The position numbers were made by a program, and so were the translations under genes. DNA of 64,000 nt from NCBI RefSeq assembly GCF_001905005.1, contig NZ_LWKZ01000028.1, positions 62,001-126,000 on the forward strand, in the 5' to 3' direction. This stretch comes from Streptomyces sp. CB02923. Its GTDB lineage: Bacteria > Actinomycetota > Actinomycetes > Streptomycetales > Streptomycetaceae. Numbering within the stretch: position 1 is the stretch's first letter; each line of letters begins with the position of its first letter. The notes below the pieces were generated by a model. The model was given only the letters and a program-made list of their open reading frames with translations. It was not told the DNA's origin and did not search any database. Below, piece after piece: positions 47,705-56,065 of the stretch.

Positions 47705-49108
47705 TCAGGAAGCCTTGGCCTTCGCCTTGTCGTCGTCCTTCGCCTTGTCATCGGCCGCGGCGGCGGGCGCCGGGGCCGGCTTGGCGGCCTCGTAGAACTC
47801 CTCGCGCGGGTTCTCCATGGCGCCGAGCGAGGTGATCTCGCGCTTGAGGAACATGCCGAGGGTCCAGTCGGCGAAGACGCGGATCTTGCGGTTGAAGGTC
47901 GGCATCGCCATGCCGTGGTACGCGCGGTGCATGTACCAGGCCAGCCGGCCCTTCAGCTTGATCTTGGTCTTGCCGATGACGATCATCGCGACGCCCTTGT
48001 GCAGGCCCAGGCCCGCGACCGCGCCCTTGTTGGCGTGGCTGTACTCCTTCTGCGGGAAGCCCCGCATGCCGGAGATCACGTTGTCGCCGAGGACCTTGGA
48101 CTGGCGCAGCGCGTGCTGGGCGTTCGGCGGGCACCAGGCGTTCTCGTTGCCCGCCTTGCGGCCGACCAGGTCCGGGACCTGGGCGTTGTCGCCGGCGGCC
48201 CAGATGTAGTCGGTGCCCTGCACCTGGAGGGTGGCCTGGGTGTCCACGTGGCCGCGCGGGCCCAGCGGGAGGCCGAAGCGCGAGAGCGCCGGGTTCGGCT
48301 TGACGCCCGCGGTCCACACGATGGTGTTGGAGTCGACCTCAAGGTCGTTGCTCAGCACCACGTGGCCGTCGACGCAGGACTTGGTGCTGGTGCCGAGGTA
48401 GACCTCGACCCCGCGGCTCTCCAGGTGCTCCTTGCCGTAGGCGCCCAGCTTGGGGCCGACCTCGGGGAGGATCTTGTCGGCGACGTCGACCAGCAGGAAG
48501 CGCATGTCTTCGCGCTTGACGTTGCTGTAGTACTTCGCGGCGTCGCGGGCCATGTCCTCGACCTCGCCGACGGTCTCCGCACCGGCGAAGCCGCCGCCGA
48601 CGAAGACGAAGGTCAACGCCTTGCGGCGGACCTCTTCATCGGTCGTGGAGTCGGCCTTGTCGAGCTGCTCCAGGACGTGGTTGCGCAGGCCGATGGCCTC
48701 CTCGATGCCCTTCATGCCGATGCCGTTCTCGGCGAGGCCGGGGATCGGGAAGGTACGGGAGACGGCGCCCATCGCGATGACCAGGTAGTCGAAGGGCAGC
48801 TCGTACGCCTCGCCGACCAGCGGGGCGATCGAGGCGACCTTGCGGTCCTGGTCGATGGTGGTGACGCGGCCGGTGAGGACCTCCGCCTTCGGGAGCACGC
48901 GTCGCAGCGGCACCACGACGTGGCGGGGAGAGATGCTGCCGGCTGCAGCTTCAGGGAGGAAGGGCTGGTACGTCATGTACGAGCGCGGGTCGACGACCGT
49001 GACCGTCGCCTCGCCGTACCGCATCTTCTTGAGGATGCGGCGTGCCGCGTACAAACCTACGTACCCACCGCCTACAACGAGGATCCTGGGACGCTCCGTG
49101 GTGCTCAT
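47705..49108 (-). CDS. ndh: Type II NADH dehydrogenase
   Basis: 467 aa. FAD-binding motif ILVVGGGYVGLYAARRIL at residues 9-26, the NAD-binding Rossmann segment TFVFVGGGFAGAETVGE (about residue 165), and IWAAGDNAQVPD (about 310). A C-terminal amphipathic region is followed by an Ala/Lys/Asp tail (DDKAKDDDKAKAKAS). It is a single-subunit membrane-associated enzyme that passes electrons from NADH to menaquinone without proton pumping. A Rex-like redox operator lies about 310 bp upstream. Confidence 0.93.
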   Translation of the reverse strand: MSTTERPRILVVGGGYVGLYAARRILKKMRYGEATVTVVDPRSYMTYQPFLPEAAAGSISPRHVVVPLRRVLPKAEVLTGRVTTIDQDRKVASIAPLVGEAYELPFDYLVIAMGAVSRTFPIPGLAENGIGMKGIEEAIGLRNHVLEQLDKADSTTDEEVRRKALTFVFVGGGFAGAETVGEVEDMARDAAKYYSNVKREDMRFLLVDVADKILPEVGPKLGAYGKEHLESRGVEVYLGTSTKSCVDGHVVLSNDLEVDSNTIVWTAGVKPNPALSRFGLPLGPRGHVDTQATLQVQGTDYIWAAGDNAQVPDLVGRKAGNENAWCPPNAQHALRQSKVLGDNVISGMRGFPQKEYSHANKGAVAGLGLHKGVAMIVIGKTKIKLKGRLAWYMHRAYHGMAMPTFNRKIRVFADWTLGMFLKREITSLGAMENPREEFYEAAKPAPAPAAAADDKAKDDDKAKAKAS

Positions 49109-49547
49109 GCAATCGAGTATCCACCCCCACTCGGACCACCCCTCGTGAGCCCCTTCACAAGGTCGTCGAGGGTATCTGCTACACTCCGCGCCCCCGTGAT
49201 CGACGCCATAGCGCCACAAGGGAACCAAGCCACCCCCCGAAGCGTTGGAGACCCCTGTTGATCAGGGATTGCGCCCTCCGGACCCGGTGGACCAGTCCCC
49301 GCGTAAGGATCTCTTTAACACCGCTGAAACCGCACTTTTCTGCGACCACAGGGACCTACGGCTCCAGAAGTAGGGCCTGGTGCCCGGTTTGTTCGGTCCG
49401 CGGACCCCTTTTTCATGTGAAGAGTTTCACGAACTTTCTCGGAGACAGGACCCCAGAAGCCCCCTGGAAGGGGTCCGACCGGCCCTGGACGGGGTGGGGG
49501 AAGGCGGTTTCGCGAACGCCGTCGTTGCTCCGGGGCACACTCGGCTC
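49109..49547. other. Divergent intergenic region of ndh and the antitoxin gene
   Basis: 439 bp without a recognisable gene. It includes the Rex-like box at 49416-49431 and a relatively AT-rich stretch around 49300-49350. Long leaders for ndh or an unannotated small RNA are possible, but I see no direct evidence. Confidence 0.45.
49416..49431. promoter_or_regulatory. Rex-type redox operator candidate
   Basis: TGTGAAGAGTTTCACG fits the Rex consensus TGTGAA-N4-TTCACA at 11 of the 12 fixed positions. Rex senses NADH/NAD+ and controls respiratory genes in S. coelicolor, with ndh a fitting target, although the distance to the ndh start is long. Confidence 0.6.
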
Positions 49548-49814
49548 ATGACCGAGCGCACCGTGTCCGTACGGGAAGCCCGCGCCCGCCTCACGGACCT
49601 CGTCGACCGTGCCGAGCAGGGCTCGCCCACAGTGATCACCCGCAACGGCGTGCCGGTGGCGGCCGTCGTCCCGATCGCCGACTTCGAAGCGTGGGAGGAG
49701 GCCGCCGACACACACCTGGCCAGGGAAGCGCGCGCGGCTCTGGCCGAAGGCGGCCCGACCGTGTCGATGGCCGAGCTGCTGACCGCCCTGTTCACCGAGC
49801 GCGCCCGCGCCTGA
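49548..49814 (+). CDS. Phd/YefM-type antitoxin, orphan
   Basis: 88 aa. The Phd/YefM fold is clear: VSVREARARLTDLVDRAEQ then PTVITRNGVPVAAVVPIADFEAWEE (residues 6-52). A C-terminal acidic/helical tail would bind a toxin, but no Doc, YoeB or PIN toxin gene is next to it; the following gene is convergent Ppx/GppA. It may act on a toxin elsewhere or only as a regulator. Confidence 0.8.
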   Translation: MTERTVSVREARARLTDLVDRAEQGSPTVITRNGVPVAAVVPIADFEAWEEAADTHLAREARAALAEGGPTVSMAELLTALFTERARA

Positions 49815-49852
49815 CACGCCGGCCGCCCGGCTCCCGTAGCCGCCCCGGAGCG

Positions 49853-50821
49853 CTACGCGCAGCTCCAGGCGATGCCGTCGAGGATGTCGTGTTCCGAGAC
49901 CACGACCTCCTCCGCGCCCACCCGTTCCATGATCGACAGGAGGACGAGGGCGCCTGCGCCGATGACGTCCACGCGGCCCGGGTGGACGGCGGGGAGGGCG
50001 GCGCGCTCTGCGTGGGTGGCGGTCAGGAGGTGGGTGGTGATCTCGCGGACCTTGGAGAGGGGGACGCGGGAGTGGTGGATGGCGTCGGAGTCGTACGCGC
50101 GCAGGTCCAGGGCGATGGCGGCGATCGTGGTCACCGAGCCGGCCAGGCCGACCAGGGTGGCGGTCTCGTCGAGGGGGACGGTCCGGGCCGCCTCGTCCAG
50201 GGCCCGGTCGATGTCCGCCTTTATGGCGCGGATCTGCTCGTCGCCGGGCGGGTCGATGATCTCGCCGTCGCGGACGAGGTGGCGCTCGGTCATCCGTACG
50301 CAGCCGACGTCCACCGAGCGCGCGGCGCGTACGCCGTCCGCGCCGAGGACGAACTCGGTGGAGCCGCCGCCGATGTCGACGACCAGGTAGGGCCCGGTCA
50401 GGCCCCCTCCCCCGCGCTCCGCGCCTGCTGCCGTTTCGCCGGTCAGCTCCTTCGTGGCGCCGGTGAAGGAGAACTCGGCCTCCTGGTCGCCGGTGATCAC
50501 CTCGGGCTCGACGCCCAGGATGTCCACCACGCCGCGCACGAAGTCGTCCCGGTTCTCGGCGTCGCGGGAGGCGGACGTGGCCACGAAGCGGACGGCTTCG
50601 GCGCCCAGCTCCCGGATCACGCCGGCGTACTCGCGGCAGGCCGCGAAGGTGCGCTCCAGGGCCTCGGGCGCGAGCCGGCCCGTACGGTCCACGCCCTGGC
50701 CCAGGCGGACGATCTGCATCCGGCGGTCGAGGTCCTTCAGCTCGCCGGTCGCCGGGTCGACGTCGGCGACGAGCAGGCGGATGGAGTTCGTGCCGCAGTC
50801 GATGGCCGCTACGCGCTTCAT
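49853..50821 (-). CDS. Ppx/GppA-family exopolyphosphatase
   Basis: 322 aa. Actin-like ATPase fold: phosphate 1 AIDCGTNSIRLLVADVD (residues 6-22), FVATSASRDAENRDDF, and phosphate 2 VVDIGGGSTEFVLG (about residue 155). It hydrolyses polyphosphate or pppGpp. Its ATG overlaps the stop of the DUF501 gene (ATGA), and the gene order DivIC-DUF501-Ppx after enolase is widely conserved in actinobacteria. Confidence 0.9.
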   Translation of the reverse strand: MKRVAAIDCGTNSIRLLVADVDPATGELKDLDRRMQIVRLGQGVDRTGRLAPEALERTFAACREYAGVIRELGAEAVRFVATSASRDAENRDDFVRGVVDILGVEPEVITGDQEAEFSFTGATKELTGETAAGAERGGGGLTGPYLVVDIGGGSTEFVLGADGVRAARSVDVGCVRMTERHLVRDGEIIDPPGDEQIRAIKADIDRALDEAARTVPLDETATLVGLAGSVTTIAAIALDLRAYDSDAIHHSRVPLSKVREITTHLLTATHAERAALPAVHPGRVDVIGAGALVLLSIMERVGAEEVVVSEHDILDGIAWSCA

Positions 50822-51405
50822 GCGGTCCGTCCCCCTTCGTTCCCGGCGGTGTCCGCTTCGCCTTCGGCGGTGTCTCCGCAGGGGGCCACGCAGGGCCCCT
50901 TGCGCCACCACGGCGGCAGCATCGCCAGCGCTTCGTCGCCGAGCGGGTTGACGCCGGGGCCGGCCGCGAGCGAGTGGCCGACCAGGACGTGCAGGCACTT
51001 GACCCGGTCCGGCATGCCGCCGGCGCTCGGGAAGCCCTGGAGGACCTCGATGGCGTCCCGGCGTTCGATGTAGTCCTCGTGGGCGGCCCGGTACTTCTCG
51101 GCCAGCTCCGGGTCCTCGGCCAGCCGCTCGGTCATCTCCTTCATCACGCCGTTGGCCTCCAGCGTGCCGATCGCGGAGGCCGCGCGCGGGCAGGTGAGGT
51201 AGTACAGCGTGGGGAAGGGGGTGCCGTCCTCCAGGCGCGGGGCCGTCTCGACGACGTCCGGCTGTCCGCAGGGGCAGCGGTGCGCGATGGCGCGCAGGCC
51301 GCGCGGCGGGCGGCCGAGCTGTTCCTTGAAGGCCGCGATGTCCGCCTCGGTGGGCTCGGTGCGCTCGGTCTGCGGCGGGGGCATGAGGTGTTCAGACACG
51401 GACAT
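50818..51405 (-). CDS. DUF501 domain protein
   Basis: 195 aa. Conserved DUF501 features: LGRPPRGLRAIAHRCPCGQPDVVETAP (about residues 31-57) with a CxC pair, TLYYLTCPRAASAIGTLEANGVM and CLHVLVGHSLAAGPGVNPLGDE. It is often placed between DivIC and Ppx in actinobacteria; function unknown. The Cys/His pattern suggests metal binding, which is inference. Confidence 0.85.
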   Translation of the reverse strand: MSVSEHLMPPPQTERTEPTEADIAAFKEQLGRPPRGLRAIAHRCPCGQPDVVETAPRLEDGTPFPTLYYLTCPRAASAIGTLEANGVMKEMTERLAEDPELAEKYRAAHEDYIERRDAIEVLQGFPSAGGMPDRVKCLHVLVGHSLAAGPGVNPLGDEALAMLPPWWRKGPCVAPCGDTAEGEADTAGNEGGRTA

Positions 51406-51485
51406 GGGTGCTTTCGGTCGTGGCGGTGGTGGAGGTGGCGGAGTCGCCGTACGGCGGGCCGGGCCGGGCGCGCGCACCGGACAGG

Positions 51486-51935
51486 CTACTGGTCGGCGGA
51501 GTCCAGGCCGTTCCAGATGTTGTCGTACCAAGGGCGTTCCGCGGCGGCCTGGCCCTTGCGCTGCTTCCCCGCGCCGGAGCCGTCCTGGACGATGTAGCCG
51601 GTCTCGCCCGGCCGGACGTAGTGCAGGTGCAGGCGGGCCTGCTGCCGTACGTACTCGGGGTCCTGCCAGCGGGCCTTCTCGTCGCGCAGCTCGTCGGCGC
51701 GCAGCTGGGCCTCGGCGGCCTGGCGGCGCTGGTCGGCGATCTCGGAGCGCTGGGAGATGTACTGCCGGGTGGGGTAGGCCAGGGCGACGACCAGGGAGCA
51801 CAGCACCAGTGCCAGGAGTGCTGCCCGGCCGGTCAGGCGGCCCCGGCGGGGCGGACGGGCGCGCTGGACGCGGGCGGCGGCCTGTTCGCCGAGCGCCTTG
51901 AGCCGGGTCGCGGTGGAGAACCGTTCCGCGGACAC
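51486..51935 (-). CDS. divIC: Septum formation initiator DivIC/FtsB
   Basis: 149 aa. GTG 51935 with GGAGG upstream. A basic cytoplasmic tail, one transmembrane helix (about residues 36-56, AALLALVLCSLVVALAYP) and a coiled coil (about 60-95, ISQRSEIADQRRQAAEAQLR) precede the conserved WQDPEYVRQQARLHLHYVRPGETGY box. It belongs to the divisome FtsB/DivIC family that bridges FtsL and FtsQ. It is located 127 bp after enolase, as usual in Streptomyces. Confidence 0.9.
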   Translation of the reverse strand: MSAERFSTATRLKALGEQAAARVQRARPPRRGRLTGRAALLALVLCSLVVALAYPTRQYISQRSEIADQRRQAAEAQLRADELRDEKARWQDPEYVRQQARLHLHYVRPGETGYIVQDGSGAGKQRKGQAAAERPWYDNIWNGLDSADQ

Positions 51936-51982
51936 GTCGCCTCCATGGGAGTCCCTGGGCACGGACCGGCGCGGCCCGGACC

Positions 51983-52029
51983 ACGTACGTCCCCGGCAAC
52001 GGTACGGGACCACTGCCGGGGACGTACGT
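51983..52029. terminator. Perfect 16-bp inverted repeat after enolase
   Basis: ACGTACGTCCCCGGCA and TGCCGGGGACGTACGT enclose a 15-nt loop between enolase and divIC. It is likely a partial terminator or processing signal. Confidence 0.75.
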
Positions 52030-52062
52030 ATTCGAGCGGGGCCGGCCTGCGGCCCCGCCGGA

Positions 52063-53343
52063 TCAGCCCTTGAAGCGCGGGAAGGCGGAGCGGCCCGCGT
52101 AGACCGCCGCGTCGTCGAGGATCTCCTCGATGCGCAGCAGCTGGTTGTACTTGGCGACGCGCTCGGAGCGGGCCGGGGCGCCGGTCTTGATCTGGCCGCA
52201 GTTGGTGGCGACGGCCAGGTCGGCGATGGTGACGTCCTCGGTCTCGCCGGAGCGGTGCGACATCATGCACTTGAAGCCGTTGCGCTGGGCCAGCTCGACG
52301 GCGTCCAGGGTCTCGGTCAGCGAGCCGATCTGGTTGACCTTGACCAGCAGGGCGTTGGCCGAGTTCTCCTCGATGCCGCGGGCCAGGCGCTCGGGGTTGG
52401 TGACGAACAGGTCGTCGCCGACGAGCTGCACCTTGGTGCCCAGGCGCTCGGTGATGACGTTCCAGCCGGCCCAGTCGTCCTCGAACAGCGGGTCCTCGAT
52501 GGAGACCAGCGGGTACGCGTCGACGAGCTCCGCGTAGTACGAGGTCATCTCCTCGGCGCTGCGCTGCTGGCCCTCGAACTCGTAGACGCCGTCCTTGTAG
52601 AACTCGGAGGCGGCGACGTCGAGCGCGAGCGCGATGTCCTGGCCGGGGGTGTAACCGGCTTCCTTGATCGCTTCGAGGATCAGGTCCAGGGCCTCGCGGT
52701 TGGAGCCCAGGTTCGGGGCGAAGCCGCCCTCGTCGCCCAGGCCGGTGGCCAGGCCCTTGCTCTTCAGGACCTTCTTGAGGGTGTGGTAGACCTCGGCGCC
52801 CCAGCGCAGGGCCTCGGAGAAGGACTCCGCGCCGATCGGGGCGATCATGAATTCCTGGATGTCCACGTTGGAGTCGGCGTGCGAGCCGCCGTTCAGGATG
52901 TTCATCATCGGGACCGGCAGCACGTGGGCGTTCGGTCCGCCGAGGTAGCGGAACAGCGGCAGGTCGCTGGCCTCGGAGGCGGCGTGCGCGACGGCCAGGG
53001 AGACGCCGAGGATGGCGTTGGCGCCGAGCGAGCCCTTGTTGTCGGTGGCGTCCAGGTCGAACATGGCCTGGTCGATCAGGCGCTGCTCGGTGGCGTCGTA
53101 GCCGACGAGCTCCGGGCCGATCTGCTCGATGACCGCGAGGACGGCCTTCTCCACGCCCTTGCCCATGTAGCGGGCCGGGTCACCGTCGCGCAGCTCGATG
53201 GCCTCGAAGGCACCGGTCGAGGCGCCGGACGGGACGGCGGCACGGCCGGTGCTGCCGTCGTCGAGGCCGACCTCGACCTCGACCGTGGGGTTGCCTCGCG
53301 AGTCGAGGATCTCGCGAGCTACGACGACGTCGATGGACGGCAC
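52063..53343 (-). CDS. eno: Enolase
   Basis: 426 aa from GTG 53343, with AAGGAG upstream. All enolase hallmarks are present: ILDSRGNPTVEVEV, GASTGAFEAIELRDGD, Mg2+ site residues in ALDVAASEFY and SIEDPLFEDDWAGW, VGDDLFVTNPERL and the signature LVKVNQIGSLTETLDAV with MSHRSGETED. It interconverts 2-phosphoglycerate and phosphoenolpyruvate. First gene of the eno-divIC-DUF501-ppx group. Confidence 0.98.
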   Translation of the reverse strand: MPSIDVVVAREILDSRGNPTVEVEVGLDDGSTGRAAVPSGASTGAFEAIELRDGDPARYMGKGVEKAVLAVIEQIGPELVGYDATEQRLIDQAMFDLDATDNKGSLGANAILGVSLAVAHAASEASDLPLFRYLGGPNAHVLPVPMMNILNGGSHADSNVDIQEFMIAPIGAESFSEALRWGAEVYHTLKKVLKSKGLATGLGDEGGFAPNLGSNREALDLILEAIKEAGYTPGQDIALALDVAASEFYKDGVYEFEGQQRSAEEMTSYYAELVDAYPLVSIEDPLFEDDWAGWNVITERLGTKVQLVGDDLFVTNPERLARGIEENSANALLVKVNQIGSLTETLDAVELAQRNGFKCMMSHRSGETEDVTIADLAVATNCGQIKTGAPARSERVAKYNQLLRIEEILDDAAVYAGRSAFPRFKG

Positions 53344-53746
53344 GTTGTCTCCTTCGTGGGTGTCTGGAGTTCTGCAGCACGAGCCTAACGGCCTCCGGGG
53401 GTTCCGCTTGCCGCCAGCCCGGGTCGTGGGACGAATACACCCACAAAGGCCCTGTTCACGGGACGTACGGCGGGCTGTTCGCTGAACGGGGAAGTCGGCG
53501 GGTGGGCGGATGCGGGCCGGGCGGACCACGGCGGGGCCGGGGGGCGACCGGGGGCCCGGGGGCCGGGCGGGGGAATGGAGAAGCCCCGCCGCGGCGCGTG
53601 CGGGGGACAGGCGCCGTGGCGGGGCGGTCTCACGGGAAGAGCGGGTTCCCGGGACGAGCGGGCCCCAGGGGGCCGGGCTGCCCGTACGTACCGCCGTACG
53701 TACGGGGTGCCGCGGTCACCCGGGGTCCGTCAGGGTGTCAGCGGGC
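53344..53746. other. Intergenic region upstream of enolase, with Rpf terminator
   Basis: 403 bp. CCCGTACGTAC (53681-53691) and GTACGTACGGG (53696-53706) form a perfect 11-bp hairpin that should end the Rpf/LysM transcript. The remainder is GC-rich and must contain the enolase promoter; TAGGCT at 53382-53387 (minus) is a possible -10 without a clear -35. Confidence 0.55.
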
Positions 53747-54460
53747 TCAGACGGCCAGCTTCTGACCCGGGAAGATCAGGTTGGGGTTGCCGCCGATGAC
53801 GGACTTGTTGTTCGCGTAGACCGACTTCCAGTTCTTGCCGTGGGAAGCGGCGATCTTGGCGAGGGTGTCACCGGACTTGACGGTGTAGTTGCCCTCGGGG
53901 TTCGACTTCGGCGTCGACTTCTTCTGGGGCGCCGGGGTCTTGCGGGCCAGGTCCTCGCCCTGCTTGCGGGCCTCGGAGCGCGAGGTGCCCTGCGGGGCGG
54001 AGTAGGAGCGCTCCGACTTGTGCGACTTGTGCGACTTGTGCGAGCCGCTGTCGCTGCCCTGCGACGAGCCGCCGTCGGCCTTGGCGTTCGCGTTGCCCTG
54101 GCCGAGGTGGCCGCCGGCGCAGGTCCAGGCGCCCGGGCCCTGGATGGCGAGCAGGCGCTCGGCCGCGGCGATCTGCTGGCTCTTGCTGGCCTGGTCGGCG
54201 CGCGGGGCGTACTGGGTACCGCCGGCGGCGGCCCAGCTGGAGTTCGTGAACTGCAGGCCACCGTAGTAGCCGTTACCGGTGTTGATCGACCAGTTGCCAC
54301 CGGACTCGCACTGGGCGACGGCGTCCCAGTTGTTGCCCGCGGCGGAGGCAGAGGTGGCGCCCATCAGCGGGACGGCCACAGCGGCACCGGCGACGCCCGC
54401 CAGCGTGGCGACGCGGACGGCCTTGGAGGGACGACGGTGCTTGCCCTTGGAGTTCAGCAT
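53747..54460 (-). CDS. Resuscitation-promoting-factor-like muralytic protein with LysM
   Basis: 237 aa. Signal peptide to about residue 41 (VPLMGATSASA). A transglycosylase-like Rpf domain spans about 42-118 with the catalytic glutamate in WDAVAQCESGGNWSINTG and the TCAGG disulfide partner. A Ser/His/Lys-rich linker (SHKSHKSHKSE) leads to a C-terminal LysM (about 190-237, NYTVKSGDTLAKIAASHGKN). It cleaves peptidoglycan during germination or growth. A ydaO riboswitch precedes it. Confidence 0.92.
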   Translation of the reverse strand: MLNSKGKHRRPSKAVRVATLAGVAGAAVAVPLMGATSASAAGNNWDAVAQCESGGNWSINTGNGYYGGLQFTNSSWAAAGGTQYAPRADQASKSQQIAAAERLLAIQGPGAWTCAGGHLGQGNANAKADGGSSQGSDSGSHKSHKSHKSERSYSAPQGTSRSEARKQGEDLARKTPAPQKKSTPKSNPEGNYTVKSGDTLAKIAASHGKNWKSVYANNKSVIGGNPNLIFPGQKLAV

Positions 54461-54468
54461 GGTTGTTC

Positions 54469-54491
54469 CTCACCGACGCCTGCGAGGTGAG
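54469..54491 (-). promoter_or_regulatory. Hairpin covering the ribosome binding site of the riboswitch-controlled gene
   Basis: CTCACC (on the transcript, from 54491) pairs with GGTGAG ending at 54469, which contains part of the GGTGAGGA Shine-Dalgarno region, 8 to 9 nt before the ATG. It could be the expression platform for the upstream riboswitch (inference). Confidence 0.5.
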
Positions 54492-54534
54492 CTGTCGGGT
54501 TCGGGCCATGTGAGTTGCCCGGCCGTGTGTGCTT

Positions 54535-54700
54535 CACACATGGCTTCACCCCAAGCCGGTTGGACCCGCTTTCGCGGGCGGGGCCGGCGCTTACCTTGGG
54601 TCCCCCGCTCCTGCCTTCGGCGCTCTCGCGTCGTGTGTCCTTCGGCCACCGGCAGGATTCGGCGTGCGGTCGAAGGGCCCGCTTTGGCGAGCGATGAAGA
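54535..54700 (-). ncRNA. ydaO-yuaA (c-di-AMP) riboswitch
   Basis: On the minus strand the conserved ydaO blocks appear in order: CGCCGAATCCTGCC, the GAGCGGGGGACCCAAGG segment, and TTGGGGTGAAGCC at the 3' end. Helices such as CCCGC-GAAAG-CGGG lie between them. In S. coelicolor this class precedes rpf-type cell-wall hydrolase genes and lowers expression when c-di-AMP is high. Ends are approximate. Confidence 0.9.
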
Positions 54701-54892
54701 CGGTAAACACGAACACCCCGCTGGTTCAAACCCCTACATCTGAGGCCAGTTGACCCTCAGACATCACAGGATCATCACATTCCCGCAGGTCGTCGCAGGT
54801 TTGGAAACAACGGACGGGCCGGGCGGTACAGCCCCGAACGAGATCCATGTCTCACTTTCACCAAAGCGGGCAGATGCCCATAAAACACCCGG

Positions 54893-55885
54893 TCAGCCGT
54901 CCAGGTCGAGCCGCTGACCAGGGTGGATAAGGTCCGGATCGCCCCCGATGACGTCTTTGTTGGCCTCGTAGAGCGCCGGCCAGCCGCCGGAGACGCCGCG
55001 GCCCTCCGCGATGACTGACAGGTTGTCACCGGGCCGCACGGTGTAGTCGCCGGGCGCGCCCGGGTCCGTACGGTGCGCGTCCCCGCCCCGCGAGGGGTGT
55101 CCCCCGCCGGACCGGTCCGCGTCGCCCGCCCCGCCGGAGCCCGTGCCGGAGCCGGTGCCCGTGCCGGGCTTCTTCTCGTCACCGGGCTCGCCGCGGTGCT
55201 TGCCCTGCGACGGGGGCGCGGTGGGGCCCGTGGAGGCCCCGTCGCCCGGGGTGGCCGGGTCGGCGGGCCGCGACGGGTCTTCCGTGCGGCCCGTACCGGA
55301 CGGGTCCGGCGTACGGGACGGGTCCTGGGGCCCGGCCGGGCCGGTGGGCGACGGCTTGGGCTTCGGACTCCCCGTACCGCCCGGCTTCGGCGTCCCGGAC
55401 GGCCCGGAGGACGGCGGGGTGGAAGGTGAGGACGGGGAGGACGGGGACGGGGAGGAGGGCTCCGGGGTCGGCGTCGGCGTGCCGCCCGGGTCGACGTCCG
55501 GCCCGCTGCCGCCCTGCTTGAGACCCGCGTTCACCGCGCAGCTCGGCCACGCGTCGGGGCCGCGCGCGGCGAGGATCGACTCGGCGACGGCTATCTGCTG
55601 CGAGCGGCTGGCCAGGTCGGGGCGTGAGGCGTACGCGGGGCCGCCGTGGCGGTCCCACATCTCCTGGGTCAGCTGCAGCCCGCCGTAGAACCCGTTGCCG
55701 CCGTTGGCGCTCCACGTCCCGCTGCTCTCGCACTGCGCGACGCGGTCCCAGGTGGCGGAGTCGGCGGCGTTGGCGCTGCTCGCGGCGAGCAGAGGCATGG
55801 CGAGGGCGCCGCCGGCGACTCCCGCCGTGACGAAGATGGCCGGAGCCTGACGGGGGCGTCGGTGGCGGCCGTTCCCGGAGCGCAT
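54893..55885 (-). CDS. Second Rpf-like protein with long Pro-rich linker and LysM
   Basis: 330 aa. ATG 55885 with AAAGG upstream. Signal peptide to about residue 40. Rpf domain about 41-118 with WDRVAQCESSGTWSANGGNG (catalytic Glu) and a WPSCAVN cysteine. Then a 150-residue Pro/Ser/Thr/Gly linker suited to crossing the wall, and a C-terminal LysM (about 283-330, YTVRPGDNLSVIAEG). It is a paralogue of the neighbouring gene but has no riboswitch; instead an 18-bp palindrome lies about 95 bp upstream. Confidence 0.9.
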   Translation of the reverse strand: MRSGNGRHRRPRQAPAIFVTAGVAGGALAMPLLAASSANAADSATWDRVAQCESSGTWSANGGNGFYGGLQLTQEMWDRHGGPAYASRPDLASRSQQIAVAESILAARGPDAWPSCAVNAGLKQGGSGPDVDPGGTPTPTPEPSSPSPSSPSSPSTPPSSGPSGTPKPGGTGSPKPKPSPTGPAGPQDPSRTPDPSGTGRTEDPSRPADPATPGDGASTGPTAPPSQGKHRGEPGDEKKPGTGTGSGTGSGGAGDADRSGGGHPSRGGDAHRTDPGAPGDYTVRPGDNLSVIAEGRGVSGGWPALYEANKDVIGGDPDLIHPGQRLDLDG

Positions 55886-55977
55886 GGCGTTGCCTTTCGA
55901 GCGGCGGTTGAGTTGTCGTCGAGAGGCCGGGAGCGTCGGCTGCGCGGCCCTTGCGCTGCCGCGCCGCCCGCCCCGGC

Positions 55978-55995
55978 CTTTCAAACGGTTGAAAG
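55978..55995. promoter_or_regulatory. 18-bp palindrome upstream of second Rpf gene
   Basis: CTTTCAA-ACGG-TTGAAAG is a perfect 7-bp inverted repeat with a 4-nt centre. It also fits a generic LacI/Crp-like dyad. It lies in the 180-bp gap between the P450 and Rpf genes. Confidence 0.5.
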
Positions 55996-56065
55996 TAGCG
56001 GTGCCGCCCGCTCGTCACAACCCGGTGTAGCGGAGATCACGCGCAGGTCACGGCCTGACGTGACG

